Assembly (NCBI GenBank): GCA_015680685.1
Contig: MNCI01014407.1
Span: forward strand, 753,231-817,230
Reading direction: 5' to 3'
Length of the DNA: 64,000 bases
Source: Gnetum montanum
Lineage: Eukaryota > Streptophyta > Gnetopsida > Gnetales > Gnetaceae
Under the pieces are notes generated by a model, which did no database searches, had not been told where the DNA came from, and saw only the letters and a program-made list of their open reading frames with translations. Positions within the stretch are counted from its first letter, which is position 1, and each line of letters starts with the position of its first letter. This document shows, in pieces, positions 43,876 through 54,602 of this stretch. Made by a program: the position numbers and the translations under genes.

Positions 43876-46374
43876 ATGTATTTACAACATCTAAGAAGCG
43901 CTCCGGTTGTTTCACGTTACAGAATATCGAGTCCATGGATACAATTATCCCGAACAGAATGCCCGAGAGGCTTAAATACCCTTACTTTGCCGTATTACGA
44001 TGCCGACGAAGATGCAGCAAATTTGCATGATAAATCATGTGATACCAATGATTATACCCATCTGCTGAATGACTGCAAGAAGTCCAAAAATTCAAGACAA
44101 GTCAGAGTAGCTCATGCCCATTTTGCAAAATCAGGCCTGGAACATGATCTCTTTTTGGCCAACAATCTCATCAGCCTTTACTTCAAGTGCCGGGAACCTG
44201 CAGATGCCAATCTGGTTTTTCAGCAGTTGCAAATCAGAGATGAATTCTCATGGACAGGCATGGTTGTGGGTTTTGTTCAGAATGGCATGTTTCATGAAGC
44301 TCTAGAAATGTTTGTGTCCCTGCACAGAAATGGCTTTAGGACAAACCCTTTTGCACTTTCTAGCATCATAGGTGTTTGCAGAAGTTTGAGGAATTTAAAT
44401 TTAGGAATGGCAATACACGGTTCTGCAGTCAAAAGTGGATTAGAGTTTGATGTTTTTGTGGGTTCTGCCATGGTGGATATGTATGTCAAATGCAAGAAAG
44501 TGGATGATGCATGCCAGGTGTTTGAGAGAATGCCTGAGAGGAACGTGGTCTCATGGACAGCTCTGGTTTCTGGATATGCTTGTTTGGGGAATTTAGAGAA
44601 GGCTTTTGAATATTTTGTGGAAATGCAGTGGGCTGGTGTGAAGGCTAATGCTTTTACTTTGAGCTCCCTAATCAGTGCCTGCAACTGTGTTGAAAATCTT
44701 TCACATGGGAGGCAAATTCATTCTTTGGTCGTGCAGACTGGTATTCAGGATGCATCTGTGGGCAATGCCCTCATTACCATGTATGCTAGATGTGGGGATA
44801 TCGGGGAATCTTGGCAAGTTTTCTGGATGATCCCTTACAAAGATGTTGTCTCATGGACTGCAATTATTTCAGGGTATGTACTGCAGGGACAGTGTAAGAA
44901 GGCTCTGAAACTGTATGGAGAAATGCAGGATGCAGGTGTGAGGCCCAATGAACTTACCTTAGCCAGTGCTCTGAGTGCCTGCTCTGGTGCAGGAGGGATT
45001 TCATATGGATTAAAACTGCATGCCCAGGTTGTCAAAAGTGGGCTTGACGCTCATCTCTGTGTGGGGAATGCTCTCACTGCAATGTATGCAAAATGTGAGA
45101 ATATTGGTTCAGCCAAGAAACTATTTAATGCAATGGCTGACAGAGACATGGTCACCATGACTTCAATGATTGCAGGCTATGCTCAGACTGGAAATGCGGA
45201 AGAAGCATTGGGCGTTTTTCAAATTATGCAAGAGTGTCTTATGAAACCTAATAATTATACCCTTGTTGCAGTCCTGAGTGCATGTGCCATACTTGGAGCT
45301 GTTAGGCATGGAAAGCAAATTCATGCAGATATAATCAAGAATGGATTTGTGAACCATTTGTCTGTGGGTAACAGCATTGTTGCTTTGTATGCTAAGTGTG
45401 GCTTTATATACGATGCTCACAAGATGTTTGATGAGATGCCTAAGAAAGATGTGATCTCATGGAACTCCATTATCACTGGTTATGCACAGCATGGAAAAGG
45501 CAGAAAAGTCATAGACCTTCTTGCAATCATGGAAGTGATGAATATCAAGCCCGACCATATAACATTTATAGGAATTTTATCTGCTTGTAGTCATGCAGGA
45601 TTGGTGGATGAAGGTTGCAAGTATTTTGTGTCAATGAAGCAGGATTATGGCATAATGCCTAAAACTGATCACTACGGTTGCATGGTTGACCTTTTTGGCC
45701 GGGCTGGTCGTTTGGATGAGGTTGTCAAGTTTGTGAATTCTATGCCAATCCAGCCTGATACTTCTGTTTGGAGTGCAATTCTTGCAGCATCAAGAAAGCA
45801 TAATAATCTTGATCTAGGAAGATATGCAGCTGAACAGCTTCTGCAATTAGATCCAGACTGTGCAGCAACACATGTGATGCTTGCAAGCATGCTTTTTGCA
45901 GTAGATAGATGGAGTGATGCAGAAAAAGTAAGAAAATCTATGAGGGAGAAGAGATTGGCAAAAGAACCAGGCAGAAGCTGGATTGAGGTTAATAACCAAA
46001 TTCATTCGTTTGTAGTCTCTGATACATCACATCCAAGGTCTCAAGAAATTTATAATGCATTGAACAGTTTAGTTGGACAGATTAAAGAAGCTGGGTACCT
46101 TCCTGATACAAGTTATGTTCTCCATGATGTGGAGGAAGAAGAGAAAGTAGCTCTAATTTGTCAGCACAGTGAGAAACTAGCAATTGTGTTTGGCCATATC
46201 AGTGCTCCTCCAGAAGCACCTATTGTAGTTACCAAGAACCTTAGGGTTTGTGGGGATTGTCATAATGTCTCCAAGTTTATTTCTAAGGTTACATGGCGAG
46301 AAATCATTATGAGGGATGCTCATCGTTTTCATTGTTTTACTAATGGTTTTTGTTCATGCGGAGATTATTGGTAA
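43876..46374 (+). CDS. PLS-class pentatricopeptide repeat protein with DYW domain (832 aa)
   Basis: PLS-DYW proteins bind one organelle RNA site through their repeats and convert a specific C to U with the DYW cytidine deaminase domain. The N-terminus (residues 1-30; MYLQHLRSAPVVSRYRISSP) is basic and Ser-rich, which suits import into mitochondria or plastids. Residues about 60-620 hold a continuous run of P, L and S repeats with motifs such as NALITMYARCG, VVSWTAIISGY and LSACSGAG. E-type motifs lead to a PG box (PGRSWIEV from residue 698). The DYW domain is complete: HSE at H764 and E766, CGDC at C792 and C795, second zinc site H819, C826 and C828, and C-terminal DYW at 830-832. It is a single exon, as usual for this family. 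A GTG directly before the ATG is in frame, but the ATG at 43876 is the credible start. No stops or frameshifts are seen, and it is the only intact host protein gene in the window. Its target RNA cannot be read from sequence. Confidence 0.97.
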   Translation: MYLQHLRSAPVVSRYRISSPWIQLSRTECPRGLNTLTLPYYDADEDAANLHDKSCDTNDYTHLLNDCKKSKNSRQVRVAHAHFAKSGLEHDLFLANNLISLYFKCREPADANLVFQQLQIRDEFSWTGMVVGFVQNGMFHEALEMFVSLHRNGFRTNPFALSSIIGVCRSLRNLNLGMAIHGSAVKSGLEFDVFVGSAMVDMYVKCKKVDDACQVFERMPERNVVSWTALVSGYACLGNLEKAFEYFVEMQWAGVKANAFTLSSLISACNCVENLSHGRQIHSLVVQTGIQDASVGNALITMYARCGDIGESWQVFWMIPYKDVVSWTAIISGYVLQGQCKKALKLYGEMQDAGVRPNELTLASALSACSGAGGISYGLKLHAQVVKSGLDAHLCVGNALTAMYAKCENIGSAKKLFNAMADRDMVTMTSMIAGYAQTGNAEEALGVFQIMQECLMKPNNYTLVAVLSACAILGAVRHGKQIHADIIKNGFVNHLSVGNSIVALYAKCGFIYDAHKMFDEMPKKDVISWNSIITGYAQHGKGRKVIDLLAIMEVMNIKPDHITFIGILSACSHAGLVDEGCKYFVSMKQDYGIMPKTDHYGCMVDLFGRAGRLDEVVKFVNSMPIQPDTSVWSAILAASRKHNNLDLGRYAAEQLLQLDPDCAATHVMLASMLFAVDRWSDAEKVRKSMREKRLAKEPGRSWIEVNNQIHSFVVSDTSHPRSQEIYNALNSLVGQIKEAGYLPDTSYVLHDVEEEEKVALICQHSEKLAIVFGHISAPPEAPIVVTKNLRVCGDCHNVSKFISKVTWREIIMRDAHRFHCFTNGFCSCGDYW

Positions 46375-46654
46375 CTCGCATGTTCTAGAGCAAAAGTTTG
46401 TCTTGGATCTCACAGGCAGAGTTTATGCAAATTTAACTTGGAAATTATGATTTGGAGGATTTATTTGGTCTGTTAAGGGGTAAAGCTTGCATTCATTATA
46501 TTGGAAGAAGACTCTTCAAAAGCTCATTTAGTGATCAGAGCCTTTCTACTGACAATATAGTTGCATATTGCAATGTGAAATAAGTTCGTGGATTGCAACA
46601 AGGGAAAAAAACTTTGAGCAACTATTTTAAAAGTGCCATAGAAGTAGTTTTTTC

Positions 46655-46775
46655 ACAGGGATTTAAAAAACTCTTCTATTTATATCAGAATGTCTAATAA
46701 ACATTTTGTAAGTTTTAGGAATCTTAGAAACTCTTAATTTTTGTATCAGAATGTATAATAAACAAATTGCAAGTT
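46655..46775. repeat. Two-copy tandem duplication carrying poly(A)-type signals
   Basis: 'tatcagaatgt.taataaac' and 'gtaagttttag' occur twice, about 65 bp apart. AATAAA at 46696-46701 and the matching one about 60 bp later are candidate poly(A) signals for the PPR gene, about 320 bp after its stop. Confidence 0.6.
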
Positions 46776-48639
46776 TTAGTCCTTGTTTCACTTTGCAATC
46801 TACTGATCGGTTGTCCCTAAAACGAGTTGGCCAAAATCTTAATGCGAATACCTATTACATGGAAGCTAAAAATGCTATCAAACTGGACCAGAGTAAGATT
46901 GGAGTTTGATTTAGAGTGATGAAAAATAGCCTCTTTCACTGATGATGATGAATCTAGAGAGAATTTGAAGCTAATATGATTTCAGATTTTAAAAAGCAGA
47001 AACTATGAAAAATTATGTTGTTAAGCAAGGTTATGAAGTAGAAAATGGATTTGGTACTCATGGGCTACGCTACAACATCCGATTTTAGTCATAGGTTCAA
47101 ATCCTACTAGGTGCGCAGAACAATGCATAAAACGAGGCATATGCAAACACTGGCCATTAATTCCAGGAAGATATTTAGCCGTTGTAATATTATGAGACAT
47201 AAAAAAACCATTATAGTAAATTGCCTTCGAATTTAACATTTTCCCTTAACATTCATCCAGATTATAATAAAGTCATTACTTGCCATTAGGAAAGAAAAGT
47301 CTGTTGCTCATCCGTGCATGGATCAAAACAATTGGAAAATAAATGACATTATAATGATTCCAAACACAGTATTTGAATGTGCAAACAACAAAAGCACATC
47401 GAAAATAAATATACAATTTCAGTAACAGATCTCATTATGCCGTTACTGATGAAATACAAAGAAAAGAAAATAGTTCCATCTTGATAATTCATAATGCCTA
47501 TGAAATAACCACTATATGTAAGTTCATACCACAGAGGATAGGACAAACGGGGGTTCCATGTATGAGAAAGATGTATTTTGTTTATTCTTCGGTAAAGATG
47601 CTTGCACTTTTGCTAGATATGAAACAATTTGTTTATTTTCCCTAACTACACATTATATTTCCGGTATTATTAAACAAACTCACTTACAAATATAGCATTG
47701 GATATATTAAATTCAACTTTTCTTTGAAATAAGATGATTACAATATTTTTCAATAATATATATTTAATCTTGATTACATCATTCAGACAGCTACCGTTAT
47801 AGCAATGAGACTCATAAGCTTGATGTATCTGTAGTTCCCATAGTTTTGGATGTCTCTCTTACTCTTGTAGATGAGTACTATTGTGTTTATTCTTTAGTCA
47901 TCTGGCATTTTCCTCTCTTTCTAGATCTTGTTGAAAAAATTTGTGATCCTATTTCTCTCGTAGACTTTCATACCTCTATTGGGACACCATTTGATCTTGT
48001 CATTTTACTATTCTTCATATTCATAAGAACTTTCTTTACTTTAAAAGCCCTAAACATGATATCTCTATAAGGTTGAAAGCTAAGGAAATGCATAAATATA
48101 ATATTATTTTTGTGATAATGTTTCAAACTTAATTGATAACATTACATTATATTACCATTATTATGGAGAAAGAGTTAATGCTAAATGATCATCTTAAAAG
48201 ATGCATAAAAATTTCTTTCCACTCATACAATTCTTAAAAATATCATTTCTATGGAAATTTCAATGCTCCTAGTATACCTTAATGTATATAAAGAAAAGTA
48301 TAAAGTCTCTACATTAAGGTTCATAATAGCATATTACAACTAAAAACATAAACATCATATACAAGAGGCACCATCAAGGTTTTATCTCAAGTAGGCCATA
48401 CCCTCAACAAATTATCTACACTATCGAGGCATTATTCAAAATAACACAACACTATCGAGGCATTATTCAAAATAACACATGCACTTTCTATTGGCAAAGA
48501 GTTGAAACTATCAACAATCTTTTCATTTCCTACCCCTTTTCTTAGCTTTTTCAAATCCAAGCACCATCTATGTAGCACATTGGGAAAACAATTACAATTT
48601 TTTTATCTAATTGGAAAAGATCTACAACCTCTCACTATG
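46776..48639. other. No gene seen; AT-rich, one exact 30-bp duplication
   Basis: A frame at 47846-48070 is hydrophobic but has no known motif. 'ctatcgaggcattattcaaa' with flanks is doubled at 48419-48480. A Pol III B-box-like 'ggttcaaatcctac' occurs near 47095. Confidence 0.5.
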
Positions 48640-49033
48640 TGTAATACCCATTCATAGGGAGTAAGAGCTGGCACTCAAAGCCCCCAAAAAGAAAGCTAGT
48701 TGAAAAAAGAAAATGCACAAGTGGCTTTCTTTCTACAACAATCAAATTGACATTAACATATAAAATTAAAACGAAATCAACAGCGCCAAGATCTATCTCT
48801 GAAACAAGTTAATCAATATTAATTTTAAGAATTAAGATATAATTTTAAAAAGAAATATTGATCGACCTATATGAAAGCTAGGTCTTGGCGTTGTTGATTT
48901 TGTTTTAATTTTATATGTTAATGTTGGTTTGATTATTGTAGAAAGAAAGCCACCTATGCATTTTCTTCTTTCAACTAGCTTTGTTTTTGGGGCTCCGAGT
49001 GTTAGCTCTTACTCCCTATGAATGGGTATTACA
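48640..49033 (+). repeat. Hairpin LTR: 156-bp inverted arms around an 82-bp spacer
   Basis: 48640-48795 (starts TGTAATACCCATTC) and 48878-49033 (ends GAATGGGTATTACA) are reverse complements at about 90%, with one 1-base indel and mostly transition differences. The right end lies 3 bp before a primer-binding site, so the structure seems to be the LTR itself. Confidence 0.88.
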
Positions 49034-49036
49034 TTT

Positions 49037-49050
49037 TGGTATCAGAGATA
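49037..49050 (+). promoter_or_regulatory. Primer-binding site, initiator tRNA-Met type
   Basis: TGGTATCAGAGATA matches the usual plant TGGTATCAGAGC site complementary to tRNA-iMet over its first 11 bases. Confidence 0.85.
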
Positions 49051-49459
49051 GGTTTGGCTTTCTTTTACTTTCCTTCAAACCTTTTATCAATTCTAACTTT
49101 GTGCATTATTTGATGCAGTGTTGGTCTACCTTTCATATGCCTAAATTGAGAAGGAATGGCGGAATACTTTATCACGACAACTAAAGCATCGCATTCAAAG
49201 TGTGTACAAGCCTTTGAACAATAAGTGAAATGAAGACTTACATGAGGAATAAGTGTGGTGCCAATTCTAGCAACCAAGAGAATGAGCCTCCTCAACATTG
49301 GCAAGAGGCCTTTGCAACACTTGCCCATTCTGTCACTTTGCTTACTACAACTATACAGCAAAATATACAACCAACAATATAAAATCATGAAGAAAATGAG
49401 GTAGGACAATATCAAAATGAGGTGAATAATGGGGCTGTCAAATTGCAAGAATTTTTGAA

Positions 49460-52400
49460 ATGCAAGCCACATTATTTGATGGAGTTTCAAGTGGAGAGCA
49501 AGCTGAATCCTATTTGTTTAGAATGAATTATTTGTTTGAACTGTTACATACAAATGTTAGAGAAAGAGTTCTTCTTGCAACTCATGTTTTGATAGGTGAT
49601 GTTGCCAATTGGTGGAGAATTGAAGTAAAAATTCATAATGAAGGTGTTGAATGGAATGAATTTGTACAATTGTTCAGTACAAAATATATTTCAAAAGCAC
49701 ATGTGGAACAAAAAAAATGGGAATACTTGCACCTACAACAAGGGTCCAAGAATGTGGTTGAATATGAACGTTAGTTTGTTAATTTAATGATGTATATACC
49801 AAAAATTCTAGAATACATGAGAATCAAAAACTTTATCAATGGCTTGCATCCTTCAACCCAAGAAAAAGTTAATTTATTTGATTTGGATAACTTATCAGCA
49901 ATTATTAATAAAGCTAAACTTGTGGAAGCTGAAATCAATAGGAAGAAGGAATTGCTATCAGCAAACCAGAAAGGAATTGATGCCATGAGAAAATCACAAA
50001 GGAAGGACAAATTTAATAGCAAAAATTTTGAGAAATCCACCACAATATCTTAAAAATCCAAGCAGCAATTTAAAGTACCAAGAAGTCAAGGATTAGATGG
50101 AAAATGATTTAATGAAATAAATCAAATGGAAATGATACAAAGTGAAGGATCAACCCTTAGAGGACCAAGGAAGGGTTGTTGAACATGTGGAGGAGCCCAT
50201 TTTCAGGTTCAATGCCCACAAACAAAGGTACTTGAAGGAAAAGGATAGACATCTCCAATCACCAACTAGCAAGCTTCTCACCAATTATATGTTCCAACAA
50301 ATGTTCCAACAGGAGTACAATATCAAGCATTAGTCCAAGAAGCAATAGGTATCATTCATTTTTAGTCTGTTACCATTCTTTTTGATAGTACATCAACAAA
50401 TTCATTTATATCAAATTCTTTGGTTAAAAGATTAGGGAGTAAAATTCATCTCTTACCATATATGGGAAAAGTGGAATTAGCTTCAGGTGACCATAAAGCC
50501 TTAGAATGTTTTGTGCCTAGTTGTGAGATAAAAATCATGAATCAGCCTTATGTTATGGACTTGTTATGAATTTGGGACCATACGATGTGGTTTTGGGTAT
50601 GGACTAGTTGGTGAAAAATAAGGCAAAAATTGATTGTGGACAAAACTGCATAGAAATTAACAATGGAGAAATAAACCAAAAATTTTTTTGTCAACCTTGG
50701 GATTGCTCAAGAAACATTGTTTCTGCAAAACAAATTATGTAAGAGATGCACACAATAAAAGCAACATTTTTGATCAGATTGTATGTAGCTAACAATGATA
50801 ATGATTGCCAAGAGGAGAAAACACTGTTGGATTGTCTAGTTGTAGATGAATTCCAAGATGTGTTTACTAATGAGTTACTAGGTATGCCACCAAAAAAAAG
50901 GTAGAGTTTGGGATTAAAATTCTTCTAGGGAGTGATCCAGCGTCAAAGGCACCATATAGAATGTCACTAGTTGAGATGCATGAGTTAAAAACCCAGCTTG
51001 AAGAACTATTGAAGAAGGGATTCATTAGGCCTAGTGTGTCACCACAGGAAACACCAATTCTATTCGTCAAGAAGAAAGATGAAACTTATGCCTATGCATT
51101 AATTATTGACATCTAAACAAGGTAACTATTAAGAATAAATATCCTCTTCCAAGGATTGATGACCTTTTTGATTAGCTCAAACAAGCAAAGGCATTTTCAA
51201 AAACTGATTTAAAGTCAGGATATTACCAACTAAGAATCAAAGAGGAAGACATTTTAGAAATAGCCTTCCAAACAAGGCATGTCCATTATGAATTCACTGT
51301 TATGTCTTTTGGTCTAACTAATGCTCCAATTATCTTTATGAGCATGATGAATAGATTTTTTAGCCATTTTTGGACTAGTTTGTGTTAGTGTTCATAGATG
51401 ATATTTTAATATATTCTAAGACAATTAAGGAACATGAGTAGCACCTAAGAATGATCCTACAAACCCTTAGGATACATAAGTTATATGCAAGTAAGAGCAA
51501 GTGTGCATTTTGGCAATCTAAAATAAGGTTTCTTGGTCATGTCTTATCAGATAAAGGATTAGTAGTTGATCTAAATAAAATTGATGTAATAATTAGTTGG
51601 TCTCAACCTAAGAATGTTATAGAGGCCAAAATTTTCCTAGGGTTATCAGGCTACTTCCATAGGTCTGTAAAAGATTTTTCAAAAATTTTAGCCCCTTTGA
51701 CATCCTTACTAAGCAAGAGCAATTAGTTTCAATGGTCAAAGAAATGTACTTTGGGTTTCCAAAAGCTGAAAGAATTATTAACATTAGCTCATATATTAAT
51801 CATTCCTTCAAAAAATGTTTAGTTTGATGTATATACAGATGCCTCTGGTGAGGGATTAGGCTATGTTTTAATGCAGCAAAATTAGGTAGTTGCTTATGGA
51901 TCAAGACAATTAAAACCTTATGAACACAATTACCCAATGTATGATTTGGTACATGTAGCAATGATCCATGCTTTGCAAATATGGAGACATTATTTGTATG
52001 GAAAGAAATTTAGAGTATGGTTAGATCATCAAAGTTTGAAGTACATTTTCACCTAGCCTAATTTAAACATGAGGTAAAGACATTGGTTAAAATTATTGTG
52101 TGATTATGATTTTGAGCTCCTTTATCATGAGGGTAGAGGAAACAAGGTGGAAGATGCTCTTAGCTAAAGGAGGTATGTTAAGGGAACCTTTTTACTTTAG
52201 AGTACAATAGTTGATTTGATTAGAAAGGGGATAGAAAATGATAAGTTCTTTGCTGAGAAATTTGAAAAGAAGAACCTAGGTCAACTAGAAAATGAATTTA
52301 AAATTACTGCTGATGGTTTGCTACTTTTCCAAGATCATTTATATGTGTCAGCCAATGTAGAACTTAGAAATTTGGTAATGCAAGAACACCATGAAAAAAT

Positions 52401-52901
52401 TTATACAAGTCATGCAAGGGAACAAAAATGCTACATGGAATTAAAAAGATAATTTTGGTGGCCTGGAATGAAAAAAGATGTTGTTGAGTTTGTGGCAAGG
52501 TGTTTAACATGTTAGAAAGTTAAGGTTGAACATCAAGGACCAATAGGTCTTTTACAACCACATAGTATTCTAGAATGGAAATGGGATGAGATTGGAATAG
52601 ATTTTATTTACCTAAAACTATCGGAGGATATGATGCCATAATGGTGGTAGTTGATAGGCTGGCAAAGTCAGTATAGTTCATCAAAGTGAAATCAAATTAC
52701 GATGCTAGAAAGATTGCAAAAATTTATATTCAAGAAATAGTTAGATTGCATGGCATACCTAAAAAAATCATTTCAAATAGGGATCCAAAGTTTACATCTC
52801 ATTTTTGGAAAGCTATCCAACAAGCTTTTGGCACCAAACGAAATTTTAGCATAACCTATCATCTAGAAACTAATGGTTAGGTTGAAAGAACAAATTAGGT
52901 G
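49460..52901 (+). pseudogene. gag-pol of the hairpin-LTR Gypsy element, decayed
   Basis: Gag: MQATLFDGVSSGEQAESYLF, ATHVLIGDVANWW, YERxFVNLM. The zinc knuckle at 50177-50215 reads C-stop-TCGGAHFQVQCP, a TGA replacing the expected Trp or Tyr codon. Protease: ILFDSTSTNSFIS, where the usual DSG is DST. Reverse transcriptase: [32 protein letters not shown] and VFIDDILIYSK. RNase H: VYTDASGEGLGYVL through VWLDHQSLKYIFT. Integrase: HHEKIYTSHAREQKCYMELK, WWPGMKKDV, VRLHGIPKKIISNRDPKFTS and the last readable VERTN-stop-V. Order PR-RT-RH-INT proves Ty3/Gypsy. There are more than ten stops. Insertion of element 4 ends it at 52901. Confidence 0.9.
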
Positions 52902-54602
52902 TGATGAGTGGTAAGGTACCCCTATGTCCAACCATATGAATTACTAAGGCGAGTATGCACAATCTGGTCGAATTCTGTGGACCTATAGTTCTCTAGTACA
53001 CTAGCTCTTCTAGGAAGTGAAATGGGCATTGAGAACATTTGTGGTTTAAGTGTAATTGAGGTATATGATTTTTTTATCGTTTTATGTTTTATCAATTTGA
53101 TCACCTATAACAAGAATGAAGAGTAGAGTAATTTAAAATCTAATTTGTTTACTACCTATCAAGCCTAACACAAGTAACGATTCCACTTTCTTGGACACAT
53201 CCCAAACACATATAGCACTATTAGGCTACTAAATATTAAGTGTTGGGTTACCAAGTACTATATGAATGCTCAAAGTGGTCGTGCTCATGTTCATTAACAA
53301 CTAGAAATAAATTGCTTAATTCAAATGCATTTAAGTAGAAAGAAAGAAAGTAAAGTGTATTAAAAGAAATAGTAATCTATTCTCAGTGTTACAAGGATTG
53401 TCAAAAGAGTCTGTTTTATTCCCATCATACTACTATGCTCAGGTATATCAGTTGATGAATCATGATTTTCAGGGACTATGTATACGCAGCCCCATATACT
53501 TAGCCCACTGCGTATACTAGGCCCCATATACGCGGCCCTGTATATGCAGCCTTGTTTATGATAGCCTATAAATAAGTGCACACCCATCGCGCTTAGACAC
53601 CTTTCTAGTAGTTGTAGCGAAGCCCTTGCATTTTTTTTCCATAGGAGTTAGAATATTTTCCCAGTGCATGCCCGCAATGTGATGCTTGTAATTGTACAAC
53701 ATCTTTATTCGAGTGTGACGTACTTGGACATGTACATGACCAGAAATAAAGATCGAGATTACTTCATCATTGCAACATTCACTTAGTTTTAATTATTTAA
53801 TTATTATTTTTAATTGTTATTGTTATTTATTGTTTTCTTAGTTAATATTTCTTTATCATCATTTACTATCCCTATTGTTAAATGCAGAATGAGTACGACT
53901 TAATCACAAGCATTTAAGTGTGACTACTTGGTAACCCAGTAGCATACCTAGGATCTACGCTTGGTAACCCCAGTAGTAGTCATGCACAAGGTCCAAGATG
54001 TTTACAGATGATTAAGGAATGGATGCTCATCGCACTTAGGTTAGCTTGGACTTCATTTCCTATTACTCATTAGTTCAATCAAGATTATTTTCCATTGTCT
54101 CTAGGAGTAGCACTAATTTAGGATCACATCATACACCTCACTTTAGACTAAACCATACATGACAAAGCAAATACTAGTCTAGGTGGGAAGACAGCGAACT
54201 GCGATCAACATGTAACTATCTAGATACCATGACTAGCCTATCCACGGAGTTCAACCAGATCACGCATGAACGCTCGTATTCGTATGGTTGAGTGTAGGGG
54301 TACCTAGCCACTCATCATTAGTGCTCAAAAAAAGAACCATACACACTTAGACTTCTTCTGTGGGCACTCAAAAAATATTCTAACTCTGAGGAAAATAAAC
54401 AACAAGAGCTTCACTACTTTGACTAAAAACTAACTTGAAAACTATGCAAAAATTGGAGCCCAGGCACTATATTTATAGGCCAAGATATATACCCCAACAT
54501 CGGATACCTGACATCAGATCTAGACCTCGACATCACATATGTGATGTCATGGATTTGACATTGCATACCCAACATCAGAGTTAACAGAAACACATTTCAT
54601 CA
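52902..54602 (-). repeat. Element 4 3' LTR, interrupted
   Basis: LTR parts 52902-53452 and 54323-54602 surround a solo LTR. Without it the LTR is about 831 bp. Its U3 next to the TATA box (about 54477-54469) holds a perfect 20-bp palindrome GACATCACATATGTGATGTC at 54529-54548 and related GATGT motifs instead of GATATCGC. Confidence 0.85.
53453..54317 (+). mobile_element. Solo LTR, 865 bp, plus strand
   Basis: Starts TGATGAAT, ends CTCATCA, flanked by TCAGT and TTAGT (4 of 5 bases alike). U3 has 'tatacgc' palindromic motifs and TATAAATA at 53567-53574. U5 matches element 3 LTRs ('actagtctaggtgggaagac'). Confidence 0.88.

Larger units (their letters stand above)
48640..52901 (+). mobile_element. 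Ty3/Gypsy element with tRNA-Met primer site (host of element 4)
   Basis: The plus-strand order is: LTR 48640-49033, primer site 49037-49050, gag from 49460, then protease, reverse transcriptase, RNase H and integrase up to 52901, where element 4 cuts it. It differs from elements 1-5 in LTR, primer tRNA and protein. The other LTR lies beyond the window or is lost. Confidence 0.85.

Noticed and set aside
47846-48070. Hydrophobic 74-codon frame as a membrane protein
   Set aside because: AT-rich DNA encodes Phe/Leu/Ile by chance; no motif or context.
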